From Ruegeria atlantica (GTDB taxonomy: Bacteria > Pseudomonadota > Alphaproteobacteria > Rhodobacterales > Rhodobacteraceae), in assembly GCF_013032505.1 (NCBI RefSeq), contig NZ_WQCG01000009.1, positions 1-64,000 on the forward strand: 64,000 nt of DNA. Reading direction: 5' to 3'. This document shows positions 26,283 through 34,281 of the stretch, piece after piece. Position numbers and translations under genes: made by a program. Position 1 is the first letter of the stretch. Every line of letters begins with the position of its first letter. The notes beneath the pieces were generated by a model that searched no databases, was not told the origin of the DNA, and saw nothing but the letters and a program-made list of their open reading frames with translations.

Positions 26283-26940
26283 TGACGCACGTATTCGCGA
26301 TGTCGTACGTTTTGCACTGGAAGACTCCGGCTTTCGAACGACCGAGGCATCCACAGGTCAGGACGCACTGGAGCTTTTGGGCACGACCCCGGCTGACCTC
26401 GTCGTCTTAGATATCGGAATGCCCGAAATGGATGGGTTGGAGGCCTGCAGGGAACTGCGAAAAACCTCGACCGTACCAATCTTGTTTCTGACGGCTCGGG
26501 ACGATGAGATCGACCGCATTCTGGGGTTTCAGCTTGGTGGCGATGACTATGTCACCAAACCCTTCAGCCCGCGTGAGCTGGTACTGCGGATCAAGGCTAT
26601 CCTTGCCCGCGCGGCAGACCCGAAATCGCTGAACGACGTGACGGTTTTCGAGGACCTGCAACTGGATCATGGTGCGCATCGCTGTACCCTTGGCAAAGCC
26701 GAGGTTCAGCTTACCGGGATCGAATTCGCGGTCCTGTCGATCCTCGCCAAAGCGCCAAGCAGGGTCTATTCACGCGCGCAATTGATCGAGCTTGTCTATG
26801 GTCACAACACCTATCTGTCCGGCCGAACGGTCGACAGTCACATCCGCAACATTCGCCAAAAGGCGCGCGCTTTGGGCTATCCAGACCTGATCCAGACGGT
26901 ACATGGGGTTGGGGTAAAACTGGGTGTTTGCCAGTGCTGA
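26257..26940 (+). CDS. OmpR-family response regulator of the exosortase locus
   Basis: This 227-residue regulator has a receiver domain at residues 1-115 with acidic pocket (VDDD at 7-10), phospho-acceptor Asp52 (VVLDIGMPEMDG), and conserved Thr and Lys (FLTARDD, VTKPFSP). A winged-helix DNA-binding domain follows (about 130-225, SGRTVDSHIRNIRQKAR). The GTG at 26257 is the start that gives the normal receiver N-terminus. It overlaps the kinase gene by 7 nt. It most likely controls the exosortase operon, perhaps through the direct repeats at 22365-22398, but it may have further targets. Confidence 0.9.
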   Translation: MNNILIVDDDARIRDVVRFALEDSGFRTTEASTGQDALELLGTTPADLVVLDIGMPEMDGLEACRELRKTSTVPILFLTARDDEIDRILGFQLGGDDYVTKPFSPRELVLRIKAILARAADPKSLNDVTVFEDLQLDHGAHRCTLGKAEVQLTGIEFAVLSILAKAPSRVYSRAQLIELVYGHNTYLSGRTVDSHIRNIRQKARALGYPDLIQTVHGVGVKLGVCQC

Positions 26941-28490
26941 CCATCAAGCGAAAATGGCGGCCGCCGCTTGCGCTGGTGATTGCGCTGGTCTGCGTCGCCC
27001 TGGTCACGCTTCCGATCATTGGTGTTCTTGGTGCCCGCCTGTCCAGCAACCAATTCGCGCGTGAAACCGAACGCAGTCTGCTGTCTCAGGCCGTTATCTT
27101 TGCCGAGGTGTATGCCGATGCTTTTTCCCGGCTTCAGCCCTCACCTGATGTCGGCCACAGCTTGTCTGCCGAGCAGGCGGAACGCCTTTCGCAGGACTTT
27201 CACCCCATCCCGGCCAGTTTGGACCTGTTTCGCGGTCAGGTCTCGCCGCCGCGCCCCAACGCGGTTTCCAGTGATGAACCGCTGAACACGCCATATATGG
27301 AGATCTCGCAAACGCTGTCACAGCTGGCGCGTTCCGCAAAGAAGACAACTCTGTCGGGGTATGTTTTCGTGGACCACGCCGGGCGGGTCATTGCTAGCAG
27401 CGGATCAGTCAGCGGGTCTTTTCTGCATGTGCCGGAAGTGACGCAGGCCCTGCAGGGCGAAACCGTTTCACTGCTGCGGTATCGAGATGATTTGTCCAAG
27501 CAGCACCTGCTGAACTCGATCAGCCGAGACACCTCATACCGCGTGTTTGTTGCCCACCCGGTGGTGTTGAATGAAAGGGTCATCGGCGCGGTTTACCTGT
27601 CGCGCACTCCCATGGACCTTCGGAAGTTCCTGTTTCAGGAACGGTTCACGCTTGGCTCTGTCGTGGTATTCATGCTGGCGTCTGCGGCCATGGTCGGTTG
27701 GATGATGTGGCGACTGATTTCAAAACCAATTCGCGATCTCAGCAGTCAAAGCCGGGATGTCGCAAGCGGATTGAAACCGACACCCGATCCCGTGCGGCAC
27801 TATGGGGTGCAGGAACTGGCAGATTTGGGCAATAATGTTGTTTCGATGGCGGCAACCTTGTCAGAACGGTCCACTGCGATCGAGACCTATACGAGCCACG
27901 TCACACATGAGTTGAAATCGCCCGTCACCGCAATATTGGGTGCCGCCGAGTTGTTGTCCGACGGACCGTCTGCCGTGTCCGGGGATCGCAATCAGAAGTT
28001 GGTTCGCAACATTCAAGAAGAAGGCCTGCGCATGAACGCTCTGCTGGTTCGGCTTCGCGAACTGGCACGGGCCAGCATTCAATCCGACCCGACCCCAACG
28101 TCACTTGCAGAAATTGTTCAAGCTGCCTCAGCCGAGTTTCCGAACCAGGAAATTGTGCTGCACGCGCCGTCCGACACGCAACTGCCTTTGTCCAAGGACC
28201 AGGGGCTTATCGTTCTGCATCACCTTTTGCAAAACGCGTTTCAGCACGAGGCAACGCGTGTCGACATAACCTTTGAGGCAACTTCGAACAGCTTGATTGT
28301 TGCCGACAACGGCACTGGAATTTCCCCGCGAAACAACGTTCGTGTCACAGACCCATTCTTCACGACCAGACGGGACCAAGGCGGCACCGGGCTGGGCTTA
28401 TCCATTGTCGCTGCTGTCCTGAAACAAGCCGATACAACCATCGAAGCAATGGCTCCTGAGCGAGGTGCCAGTTTTCGGATCAGGTTCTGA
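26934..28490 (+). CDS. Membrane sensor histidine kinase of the exosortase locus
   Basis: This 518-residue kinase starts at the GTG at 26934 (a TTG at 26928 is also possible). A first membrane segment is at about 11-33, followed by a periplasmic sensor domain of about 200 residues (Cache/PAS-like, with VFVDHAGRVIASSG). A second membrane segment is at about 238-260, then a HAMP-like linker and the kinase core with phospho-acceptor His325 (SHVTHELKSPVTA). The N box (HHLLQNAFQH) and the G boxes (VADNGTGISP, GGTGLGLSIVAA) are complete, so it should be active. The sensor half may monitor the exported VIT/vWA protein or the envelope. It is the last gene of the island. Confidence 0.91.
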   Translation: MLTIKRKWRPPLALVIALVCVALVTLPIIGVLGARLSSNQFARETERSLLSQAVIFAEVYADAFSRLQPSPDVGHSLSAEQAERLSQDFHPIPASLDLFRGQVSPPRPNAVSSDEPLNTPYMEISQTLSQLARSAKKTTLSGYVFVDHAGRVIASSGSVSGSFLHVPEVTQALQGETVSLLRYRDDLSKQHLLNSISRDTSYRVFVAHPVVLNERVIGAVYLSRTPMDLRKFLFQERFTLGSVVVFMLASAAMVGWMMWRLISKPIRDLSSQSRDVASGLKPTPDPVRHYGVQELADLGNNVVSMAATLSERSTAIETYTSHVTHELKSPVTAILGAAELLSDGPSAVSGDRNQKLVRNIQEEGLRMNALLVRLRELARASIQSDPTPTSLAEIVQAASAEFPNQEIVLHAPSDTQLPLSKDQGLIVLHHLLQNAFQHEATRVDITFEATSNSLIVADNGTGISPRNNVRVTDPFFTTRRDQGGTGLGLSIVAAVLKQADTTIEAMAPERGASFRIRF

Positions 28491-28686
28491 CACTTTCTTA
28501 GAATTCACCAAATACGGGTAGCTTTATGCCGGTTTCTGATTTCCACACGCAAAGGAAACAAAATCGGGCTGGTTGTCCGAACCGGAGAATTTGCTTCCCC
28601 AGATGATGAGGGTCTCAAACGAGCCCATTTGCCCTGATGCGGCACACGGCATAAGTTCTAAGTTCACGCAAACACCGTCGCTCTCA

Positions 28687-29076
28687 TCAGGATGCAGGTG
28701 GGGCGTAGCTTCCATCTTCGCGGTGTATTTCGCGCCCGCTTAGCGGCGGATTGAAGACGCAGACAAGCCGTAGATCAGCGTCTGTAGCCCTCACTAAGTG
28801 CCGGTCATGTTGATCCAAGGCATAGAGGGTAAATGGTTCAAGGGAATGCCACGTTTCATCTTCAGACGCTCTGATCTGCCCTTTGCCCTCGATGCAGTAA
28901 CACGCCTCCAAATGATGGGTATATTCCAGCTCCAGCACTGCGCCTTTTTTGATGATCGTATCCGTCAGCGAGAACCCCATACCATCCGACGCGAGCAGCA
29001 GTCTTCTGCTGTTCCAACCCGGCCCGGAAACGTCCCGCTCTGTGCCAAGGATATCTTTGAGTTCCGTAACAATCAT
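28687..29076 (-). CDS. ectC: Ectoine synthase, orphan copy
   Basis: This 129-residue cupin enzyme closes N-gamma-acetyl-diaminobutyrate to ectoine with loss of water. Signature regions are visible: TDTIIKKGAVLELEYTHHLE, ACYCIEGKGQI with the conserved metal-ligand Glu, and FTLYALDQHDRHLVRA with the conserved Tyr and His. The length is normal. ectA and ectB are not in the window. A short-chain dehydrogenase lies 15 nt upstream in the same direction, and a LysR regulator is divergent. Orphan ectC genes are known in bacteria lacking the rest of the pathway and may use imported substrate or work in reverse. The choice cannot be made here. Confidence 0.92.
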   Translation of the reverse strand: MIVTELKDILGTERDVSGPGWNSRRLLLASDGMGFSLTDTIIKKGAVLELEYTHHLEACYCIEGKGQIRASEDETWHSLEPFTLYALDQHDRHLVRATDADLRLVCVFNPPLSGREIHREDGSYAPPAS

Positions 29077-29091
29077 TTTAACGCCTCTTTG

Positions 29092-29841
29092 CTATCGTAC
29101 CGCGCGGTTCATCCCGCCATCGGAAAGGATGCTCTGACCGTTAATGTACCGGGCTCCTTCGCTGGCGAGAAATACGCAGGCTTGCCCGATTTCTTCGAAC
29201 GTTGCCGGCCGTTGAGCTGGGATTTCCCGACGGGCCTGTTCGGATAGGTTTACGTTTTCGCAGAACCCGGGCAGCAGGTTGTTCATGCGTATATTATGCC
29301 GTGCATAGCGATCCCCATAAAGCTTTGAGAAGCTGTGCAGCGCGCCGCGCAGCATGCTCATGGGATAAGGCGCACGCGGCTCGATTGTGTTCATGGACGA
29401 AATGTTTACGAAAGCACCCCCGCCCTGTTCGATCAATATGGGCGTGACAATGCGGGCGATCTTGACGACGTTCAGCACGTACATATCCAGACTTTCGTGC
29501 CACAACGCGTCGCTGAGTTCCAAAAGCGGCCCGTCAAAGTCGGGATCAAACCCTACCGTCTTGATGGCTTCTGGCACCGTACCACCGTGGCCCATATTGC
29601 TGACGATTGCATCAATTCGCCCATATTTGCTCATGGTGTCGTCGATCATCTTTTGGAGATCGTCGACATCTAAAACAGAGCCACGACGACCAATTCCCCC
29701 AAGCTCCTCCGCCAGTTCAATAGAGCGGTTTGACGGGGACATTAGCGAAACTTTGTAACCCGCATTTGCCATTTCAATGGCGCAACCCCGGCCAATGCCT
29801 TGTCCTGTACCTGTCATCAGCGCGACTTTGGTATCGGGCAT
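29092..29841 (-). CDS. Short-chain dehydrogenase/reductase with altered catalytic motif
   Basis: This 249-residue SDR has a clear cofactor motif TGTGQGIG at residues 10-17, a VSNMGHGG segment in the place of the usual NNAG, and the C-terminal INGQSILSDGGMNR element. The expected catalytic YxxxK is not intact: the region reads PYPMSMLRGALHSF, where the Tyr is followed by Met instead of Lys at +4. It could act with another base or have lost oxidoreductase activity. The ATG at 29841 was chosen because AGGGGATAAC precedes it. It forms an operon with ectC, 15 nt apart, so a role around ectoine or a related solute is a reasonable guess. Confidence 0.84.
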   Translation of the reverse strand: MPDTKVALMTGTGQGIGRGCAIEMANAGYKVSLMSPSNRSIELAEELGGIGRRGSVLDVDDLQKMIDDTMSKYGRIDAIVSNMGHGGTVPEAIKTVGFDPDFDGPLLELSDALWHESLDMYVLNVVKIARIVTPILIEQGGGAFVNISSMNTIEPRAPYPMSMLRGALHSFSKLYGDRYARHNIRMNNLLPGFCENVNLSEQARREIPAQRPATFEEIGQACVFLASEGARYINGQSILSDGGMNRAVR

Positions 29842-29868
29842 GTTATCCCCTTTCTTCCGATGCATAGT

Positions 29869-29961
29869 ATGTGAGAATTTTTGCGTCGATAGCAGTTTAC
29901 CTTCTTGGAATCAGTTAATCCTATCGAGTTTATTGAACACTGCTGATAGATTTTCTCACAT
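29869..29961. repeat. 9-bp inverted repeat spanning the SDR/LysR divergent promoter region
   Basis: ATGTGAGAA at 29869-29877 is exactly inverted as TTCTCACAT at 29953-29961. Similar GATAG(C)/CTGATAG elements lie just inside each arm. The right arm ends 1 base before the LysR start codon. The layout would suit a divergent LysR regulator that controls itself and the SDR-ectC operon by looping. Confidence 0.4.
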
Positions 29962-29962
29962 C

Positions 29963-30838
29963 ATGGAGAACCTCAGACACCTTCGCGCCCTTCAGGCTTT
30001 TGACGAGACCGCTACCCACTCCAGCCTGAGCAGGGCAGCGGATGCTCTGAACGTCACCCACGGGGCGATCAGTCGACAAATCAAGTTGCTGGAACTGCAT
30101 CTTGGTGTGACGCTCTTTCACCGCCGACCAAATGGCGTTGAACTGACAAAGGCCGGGGAACGCCTGCATCAATCGACTCGCGGGGCATTTTCGACATTGC
30201 AGCTGGGCGTGATGGAGGTGAAACGACTTCATCACCGCCAGTCGATTACGGTGTCTTTGTCCACATCGCTTGCGCTCAAGTGGCTTGTGCCGTTACTAAG
30301 CTCGTTTCAACAAGAACATCCGGGTATCGCATTGTTGCTGGACACGAATGATGCCTTTGCAGATTTCGATGCGTCCGAAGTTGATGTCGCCCTGCGCTTT
30401 GGCGAGCCCGGCTGGGACGGGCTATATCATGAGCAAATACGGCAAGAGGAACTGGTTGTCGTGGCTGCGCCGTCTCTTGTTGATCAAACCCGGGTGCCAA
30501 TGCGCGCCGAGGACGTGGCTAGTCTTCCCCTTTTGCACGACGCCTTTAACGTCGGATGGGAAAGTTGGGCCGCGCAAGTTGGTTTGAGCACTGATCGGTT
30601 CAATGCGCAGAGCATCAAGTATGTCGACAGTGCCGTTCTGTTGGAGGCCGCGATTGACGGGCAAGGCGTGGCATTGGCGAGACATCTTTTGGCAGCCAGG
30701 GACTTGGAACTTGGCCGGTTAATCCGTCTGGATGAAACCCGTGTTCCGTTGGATCGTGGACTCTACTTCGTCTGTCGTCCGGGTGATCAAGAGCGGGTCA
30801 CAGTAAGGGTTTTCAAGAAATGGCTCATATCGATTTGA
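29963..30838 (+). CDS. LysR-type transcriptional regulator (GcvA-like)
   Basis: This 291-residue LysR protein has an N-terminal winged helix (residues 1-65, ETATHSSLSRAADALNVTHGA region, then LFHRRPNGVELTKAGERL) followed by the two-lobed effector domain. The wording of the HTH end resembles the GcvA/DsdC branch. The ATG at 29963 is at the normal family start; an upstream extension exists but adds nothing. It is divergent from the SDR-ectC operon, and LysR regulators usually control the neighbouring divergent genes. The inducer is unknown. Confidence 0.9.
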   Translation: MENLRHLRALQAFDETATHSSLSRAADALNVTHGAISRQIKLLELHLGVTLFHRRPNGVELTKAGERLHQSTRGAFSTLQLGVMEVKRLHHRQSITVSLSTSLALKWLVPLLSSFQQEHPGIALLLDTNDAFADFDASEVDVALRFGEPGWDGLYHEQIRQEELVVVAAPSLVDQTRVPMRAEDVASLPLLHDAFNVGWESWAAQVGLSTDRFNAQSIKYVDSAVLLEAAIDGQGVALARHLLAARDLELGRLIRLDETRVPLDRGLYFVCRPGDQERVTVRVFKKWLISI

Positions 30839-31287
30839 ATTTTTTTTGCCTAATTCGAATGTCCGCGAGAGCGGTCATTAGTCCATGTATTACAGAAGTC
30901 GGCTACCCTCGACAGAAAGACTCCTGTCTTGCCAAAGATACACAGGTATTTTTAGAAACTAAAAAAGATACTTTCGAAGCTGCGAAGATACGTTTCACCC
31001 TCCGTCAACGCAGGCGAATTTCTTCATAAAAATCTCTTCCGGCGGAACGACCCCGTATCATTAGGCGGCCGAGAACCAATCTCAAATACAGACTGGCCCG
31101 ACCTCTGCCCCAGGCAGAAATTTGGGTACTTGGAAGGTTGGTCAAAAGCAATTTTCCGTAACCGCCCGCGAGCGATTGCGGGCGCACCCATACAAGCTGT
31201 AGGCGCGCTCACTACTTTGCGCTGTATTCACGCATAATTTTGCTCGATTTGCCCATAAGTTTGCATGTCGCCAGTTTCGGTGTAGGA
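30839..31287. other. Boundary region between the ectC locus and the acid-sugar island
   Basis: These 449 bases contain no supported gene. Several short frames exist on both strands but none has a ribosome site or a family pattern. The stretch starting near 31075 reads on the plus strand like a short decayed fragment (RLARPLPQAEIWVLGRL), too weak to name. The region looks like a junction left by gain or loss of DNA. No terminator for the LysR or decarboxylase genes was found. Confidence 0.4.
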
Positions 31288-31929
31288 TTACATCTTTCCG
31301 AAAGTCTCTTTAAGTTCTGCGACTTGTTCTGCATCCAACATCCGGGTTGGCATACCCCGCAATGCCACGAGCAACTTGGCTGTTTCTTCCAACTCTTCAG
31401 CGGCACAGACCGCTGAGAACAGGTCATTTCCCGACACGACAGGTCCGTGATTAGCCAATAGAACTGCACTACATTTGCCGCCCAGTTCGCGGATCAAATC
31501 ACCGGATTTCGGGTCACCAGGCTTGGCGTATGGAACCAGTTTAACCGTGCCGACGCGCATAACCACGTATGGTGTAAGCGGTGGAATACAGTCGTCTGGA
31601 TTCGTGTCTTCCAAGCAGGACAAAGCAGTGGCCCAGGTCGAATGCAGATGAACCACGGCGCCCGTTTCTGGCCGCGTCTCATAGAAGGCTTGATGCAGGA
31701 AAACCTCTTTGGTCGGCTTGTCCCCAGAGACGTGGTTCCCAAACAAATCAATTTTGGCGATGCGCTCGGGGTCGATATCTCCCAAAGTCGAATTCGTTGG
31801 CGTCATGAGAATCCCATCATGTAAACGCGCAGAGACATTGCCCGCAGTGCCAACGGAAAAGCCACGCGCAAACAGCGAGGCGCACAGTTCGGACATCTGC
31901 CGTCGCAGGGCCTGTTCTTCAGAACTCAT
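31288..31929 (-). CDS. otnC: OtnC-type class II aldolase, 3-oxo-tetronate 4-phosphate decarboxylase
   Basis: This 213-residue class II aldolase/adducin-fold enzyme has zinc histidines in VVHLHSTWATA and LLANHGPVV, and a TAGNVSARL phosphate motif near residue 28. In characterised acid-sugar pathways OtnC decarboxylates 3-oxo-tetronate 4-phosphate to dihydroxyacetone phosphate after the DUF1537 kinase OtnK. The kinase gene overlaps it by 4 nt, which supports the pairing. It is the last gene of a seven-gene minus-strand operon. Whether the substrate is exactly a 3-oxo-tetronate is inferred from family and neighbours. Confidence 0.85.
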   Translation of the reverse strand: MSSEEQALRRQMSELCASLFARGFSVGTAGNVSARLHDGILMTPTNSTLGDIDPERIAKIDLFGNHVSGDKPTKEVFLHQAFYETRPETGAVVHLHSTWATALSCLEDTNPDDCIPPLTPYVVMRVGTVKLVPYAKPGDPKSGDLIRELGGKCSAVLLANHGPVVSGNDLFSAVCAAEELEETAKLLVALRGMPTRMLDAEQVAELKETFGKM

Positions 31930-33203
31930 TTGCCTGCCTCCATCATTCTCAACGCTTTCGAGAAGAAATCTGGAGCGCCAAAGTTTCCAGACTTCAAAGC
32001 CAGCGCAATGGGTTCAGATTTCCCAATGCTCAGGACTGGCACGCCCGGGTCGATCTCTGGCCCAATTGACATGGCCGGTGACCCCAGTGCCTCAGAGACG
32101 GCTTTGGCAACAGCTCCCGACGTCTCTCCTCCCGCCACGACAAGGCGTTTGTACCCCGTTTCGGCAAGTTCTCGTGCTGTATCTGCAAAGAGATTGTCCA
32201 GCTTTTCCGCCACGGCTTCTTGGCCGAATTGACCTTGGATCGCGCGAACATCTTCCGGGCTTCCCGATGAATACGCGAGCGGCGTTTGATCCGGATGCGC
32301 TTTAAAGAAATCCAGAAGCGTTTGCGCGGTAACATCTCCGGACATGACGCCTGGAACATCAATTGCGAAAGTCGGATGGGATTTCGCGTGAATCTCAATC
32401 TGCCCGCGGGTCGCACCTGAACAAGAACCCGCAAGGATCGCGGCAGGCCCTGCGATACCCGTGAACACACTGCCAGCACTTTTGGATGAAGTCTCTCTCA
32501 GGAAGTTTCTTGGTAGCCCCAGAGCTATACCAGATCCTCCAGTAATGAGCTTGGCGTTCTTTAGAGCTTCGCCCCAGGTCAACAAATCTTCATCCGAAAT
32601 AGCATCACCGATCACAAATCGTTCGTCGGCGTTCTGCCAAGCAGTAGCAATCGCCTTTGAACCTTGCTTCACAGCGTCAACTGGCACCAATCCAACCGCT
32701 TCTTCGGTCTGATGTTGCAACCAGCGCTTGATGTTCGCATCCGTCATCGGCGTAAGAGGGTGATTTTCCATCCCAGACTCGTGCAACAGCTTACCGAGCA
32801 CAAATAGATGACCGTGATAGACCGTGCGTCCCGTTGTCGGAAAGGCCGGGCAGAAAACCACCTTTTGCGCGCCCAGTTCGTTGGCCAGCGCTTCCGCAAC
32901 TGGGCCGATATTTCCCTCCATAGTGGAATCGAAGGTCGAGCAATACTTGAAGATGAACTGCTGGCATCCTTGGTCCGCGAGCCACCGCAAGGCACGCAGA
33001 CTGTCTGCAACAGCTTCCTCGACCGGTGCCGTGCGGCTCTTGAGAGAGATCACGCCCGCTTCGATCTCCTCGTCGGCTGGGAGATCCGGAATACCTGGAA
33101 ACTGCGCGGTTCTTAATCCACCTTCCGGCTCAACGCCCTTTGCCAAAGTGTTCGCGATATCACTCGCACCGGTAAAGTCGTCCGCTATGACGCCGATCCT
33201 CAT
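31926..33203 (-). CDS. otnK: OtnK-type acid-sugar kinase (DUF1537 family)
   Basis: This 425-residue four-carbon acid-sugar kinase has an N-terminal substrate domain (VIADDFTGASDIANTLAKG at residues 4-22, the family hallmark) and a C-terminal nucleotide-binding domain (RLVVAGGETSGAVAKA near residue 365). The DUF1537 family phosphorylates 3-oxo-tetronate or threonate. This copy is closest in layout to OtnK because an OtnC-like partner lies downstream. It overlaps both neighbours by 4 nt. The absence of an OtnI-like isomerase gene in the window is notable. Confidence 0.87.
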   Translation of the reverse strand: MRIGVIADDFTGASDIANTLAKGVEPEGGLRTAQFPGIPDLPADEEIEAGVISLKSRTAPVEEAVADSLRALRWLADQGCQQFIFKYCSTFDSTMEGNIGPVAEALANELGAQKVVFCPAFPTTGRTVYHGHLFVLGKLLHESGMENHPLTPMTDANIKRWLQHQTEEAVGLVPVDAVKQGSKAIATAWQNADERFVIGDAISDEDLLTWGEALKNAKLITGGSGIALGLPRNFLRETSSKSAGSVFTGIAGPAAILAGSCSGATRGQIEIHAKSHPTFAIDVPGVMSGDVTAQTLLDFFKAHPDQTPLAYSSGSPEDVRAIQGQFGQEAVAEKLDNLFADTARELAETGYKRLVVAGGETSGAVAKAVSEALGSPAMSIGPEIDPGVPVLSIGKSEPIALALKSGNFGAPDFFSKALRMMEAGK

Positions 33204-33997
33204 AGTTTGATGTCCCTGGTTGGTCCGGAATCCAGCCTATGGATGTGGGGTGCTGCTCCGACGGGAAAAACCTCACGCACAAGCGGATCATGGCCGGGCA
33301 CGATAAGTCGAGGGTGCGAGGCCAACTTTTCGAGCGTCTCGAAACCATCCATCATGTCTTGCAGGTCGACGACGATGGGAAACGCTTTGCGCGCCATAAA
33401 ATTCTCGTAGTAATGCGAGGCATCAGAGGCGAGTACCATCCACCCGGCTGCCGTTCTCACGCGAACGCATTGCAACCCGCGCGAATGCCCACCGATGCAG
33501 TGCACCGTGATCCCATCTGCAATCTCGGCTTCTCCATCGTAGAATACGACCTTGCCTGAATAGAGACGCTTCACGACCTCGCAGATATGGTCGGCCGTGA
33601 AAGGCGCACGCAGGTGGTCATGGCACATGCAGGGACCTGTGGCGAAGGCCATCTCCGCCGATTGCATATGCAACTTCGCGTTCGGGAACATATGCAGCCC
33701 ACCCGCGTGGTCATAATGAAGATGGGTCACGATAACCTCGGTCACCGCTTCCGGCGAAATGCCTAAGGGCCGCAGAGCCTCGCGAGGATCCATCGCAATG
33801 GGACGACCACGGGCAACCGCCTCATCGGAGTCGTAGCCGGTATCGACCATAATGACTTTGTCGCCGCGTTTGAGCACCCAAACGAAGTAATCCATTGCAT
33901 GAGGCGCGCTGTGATTATCATCGATGATGAAACTATCAGCTCGCGTCCGGGCATTTCGATCCGCGTATTTCACGGCGTGGATTTCCCAATCGTTCAT
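33200..33997 (-). CDS. Metallo-beta-lactamase-fold hydrolase, lactonase-like
   Basis: This 265-residue protein of the AHL-lactonase (AttM/AiiA) type has the HLHYDHAGG zinc motif near residue 112, a further His in the CHDHLRAPFTADHICE segment, the VLASDASHYYEN aspartate and an IVPGHDPLV histidine. All dinuclear-zinc ligands appear to be present. There is no signal peptide. Inside an acid-sugar operon it more likely opens a sugar lactone than a quorum signal, but this is inference. It overlaps the kinase gene and the small monooxygenase-like gene by 4 nt each. Confidence 0.85.
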   Translation of the reverse strand: MNDWEIHAVKYADRNARTRADSFIIDDNHSAPHAMDYFVWVLKRGDKVIMVDTGYDSDEAVARGRPIAMDPREALRPLGISPEAVTEVIVTHLHYDHAGGLHMFPNAKLHMQSAEMAFATGPCMCHDHLRAPFTADHICEVVKRLYSGKVVFYDGEAEIADGITVHCIGGHSRGLQCVRVRTAAGWMVLASDASHYYENFMARKAFPIVVDLQDMMDGFETLEKLASHPRLIVPGHDPLVREVFPVGAAPHIHRLDSGPTRDIKL

Positions 33998-34281
33998 CGG
34001 ATGACCCCGGAGTACTGGTGAACTACCTTGGTGGCGATCAAATCAGCCACAGCCGTATCGAAGGACTGGAAATGCGCGCTTTCTAGGTGGGCGGAGAACG
34101 CCGCGCTATCATCATAAACCTCATAGAGAAAAACTGTCTCAGGATCATCGCCGAGGCAAACGTCAAACTGCTGGCATCCGGGTTCTTTACGCAAAGAGAT
34201 TGAAGCGTTTTCGACCATCAGCGGCAAAAAGGTGTCCCGCGTACCGGGCTTGAGAGTGAAAGTGACAGTAACCACAAACAT
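33994..34281 (-). CDS. Small antibiotic-biosynthesis-monooxygenase-like protein
   Basis: This 95-residue protein has the dimeric alpha/beta-barrel ABM fold (VVTVTFTLKPGTRDTFLPLM at the start, EPGCQQFDVCLGDDPETVFLYEVYDD in the middle). Relatives include YgiN quinol monooxygenase and LsrG, which acts on a phosphorylated signalling sugar. In this operon an LsrG-like isomerase or processing role on a phosphorylated acid sugar would be possible, but it is unproven. Its ATG overlaps the tctA stop by one base and its stop overlaps the lactonase-like gene by 4 nt. Confidence 0.78.
   Translation of the reverse strand: MFVVTVTFTLKPGTRDTFLPLMVENASISLRKEPGCQQFDVCLGDDPETVFLYEVYDDSAAFSAHLESAHFQSFDTAVADLIATKVVHQYSGVIR

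Noticed and set aside
28524..28715. A 63-codon minus-strand frame downstream of ectC
   Set aside because: It overlaps the end of ectC in another frame, has no ribosome site and matches no family I know. It may be chance, although the wording is protein-like.
31075..31155. Plus-strand stretch reading RLARPLPQAEIWVLGRL, resembling the start of DUF559-type endonuclease proteins
   Set aside because: It is too short and imperfect, with no continuation into the conserved core, so a pseudogene call is not supported.
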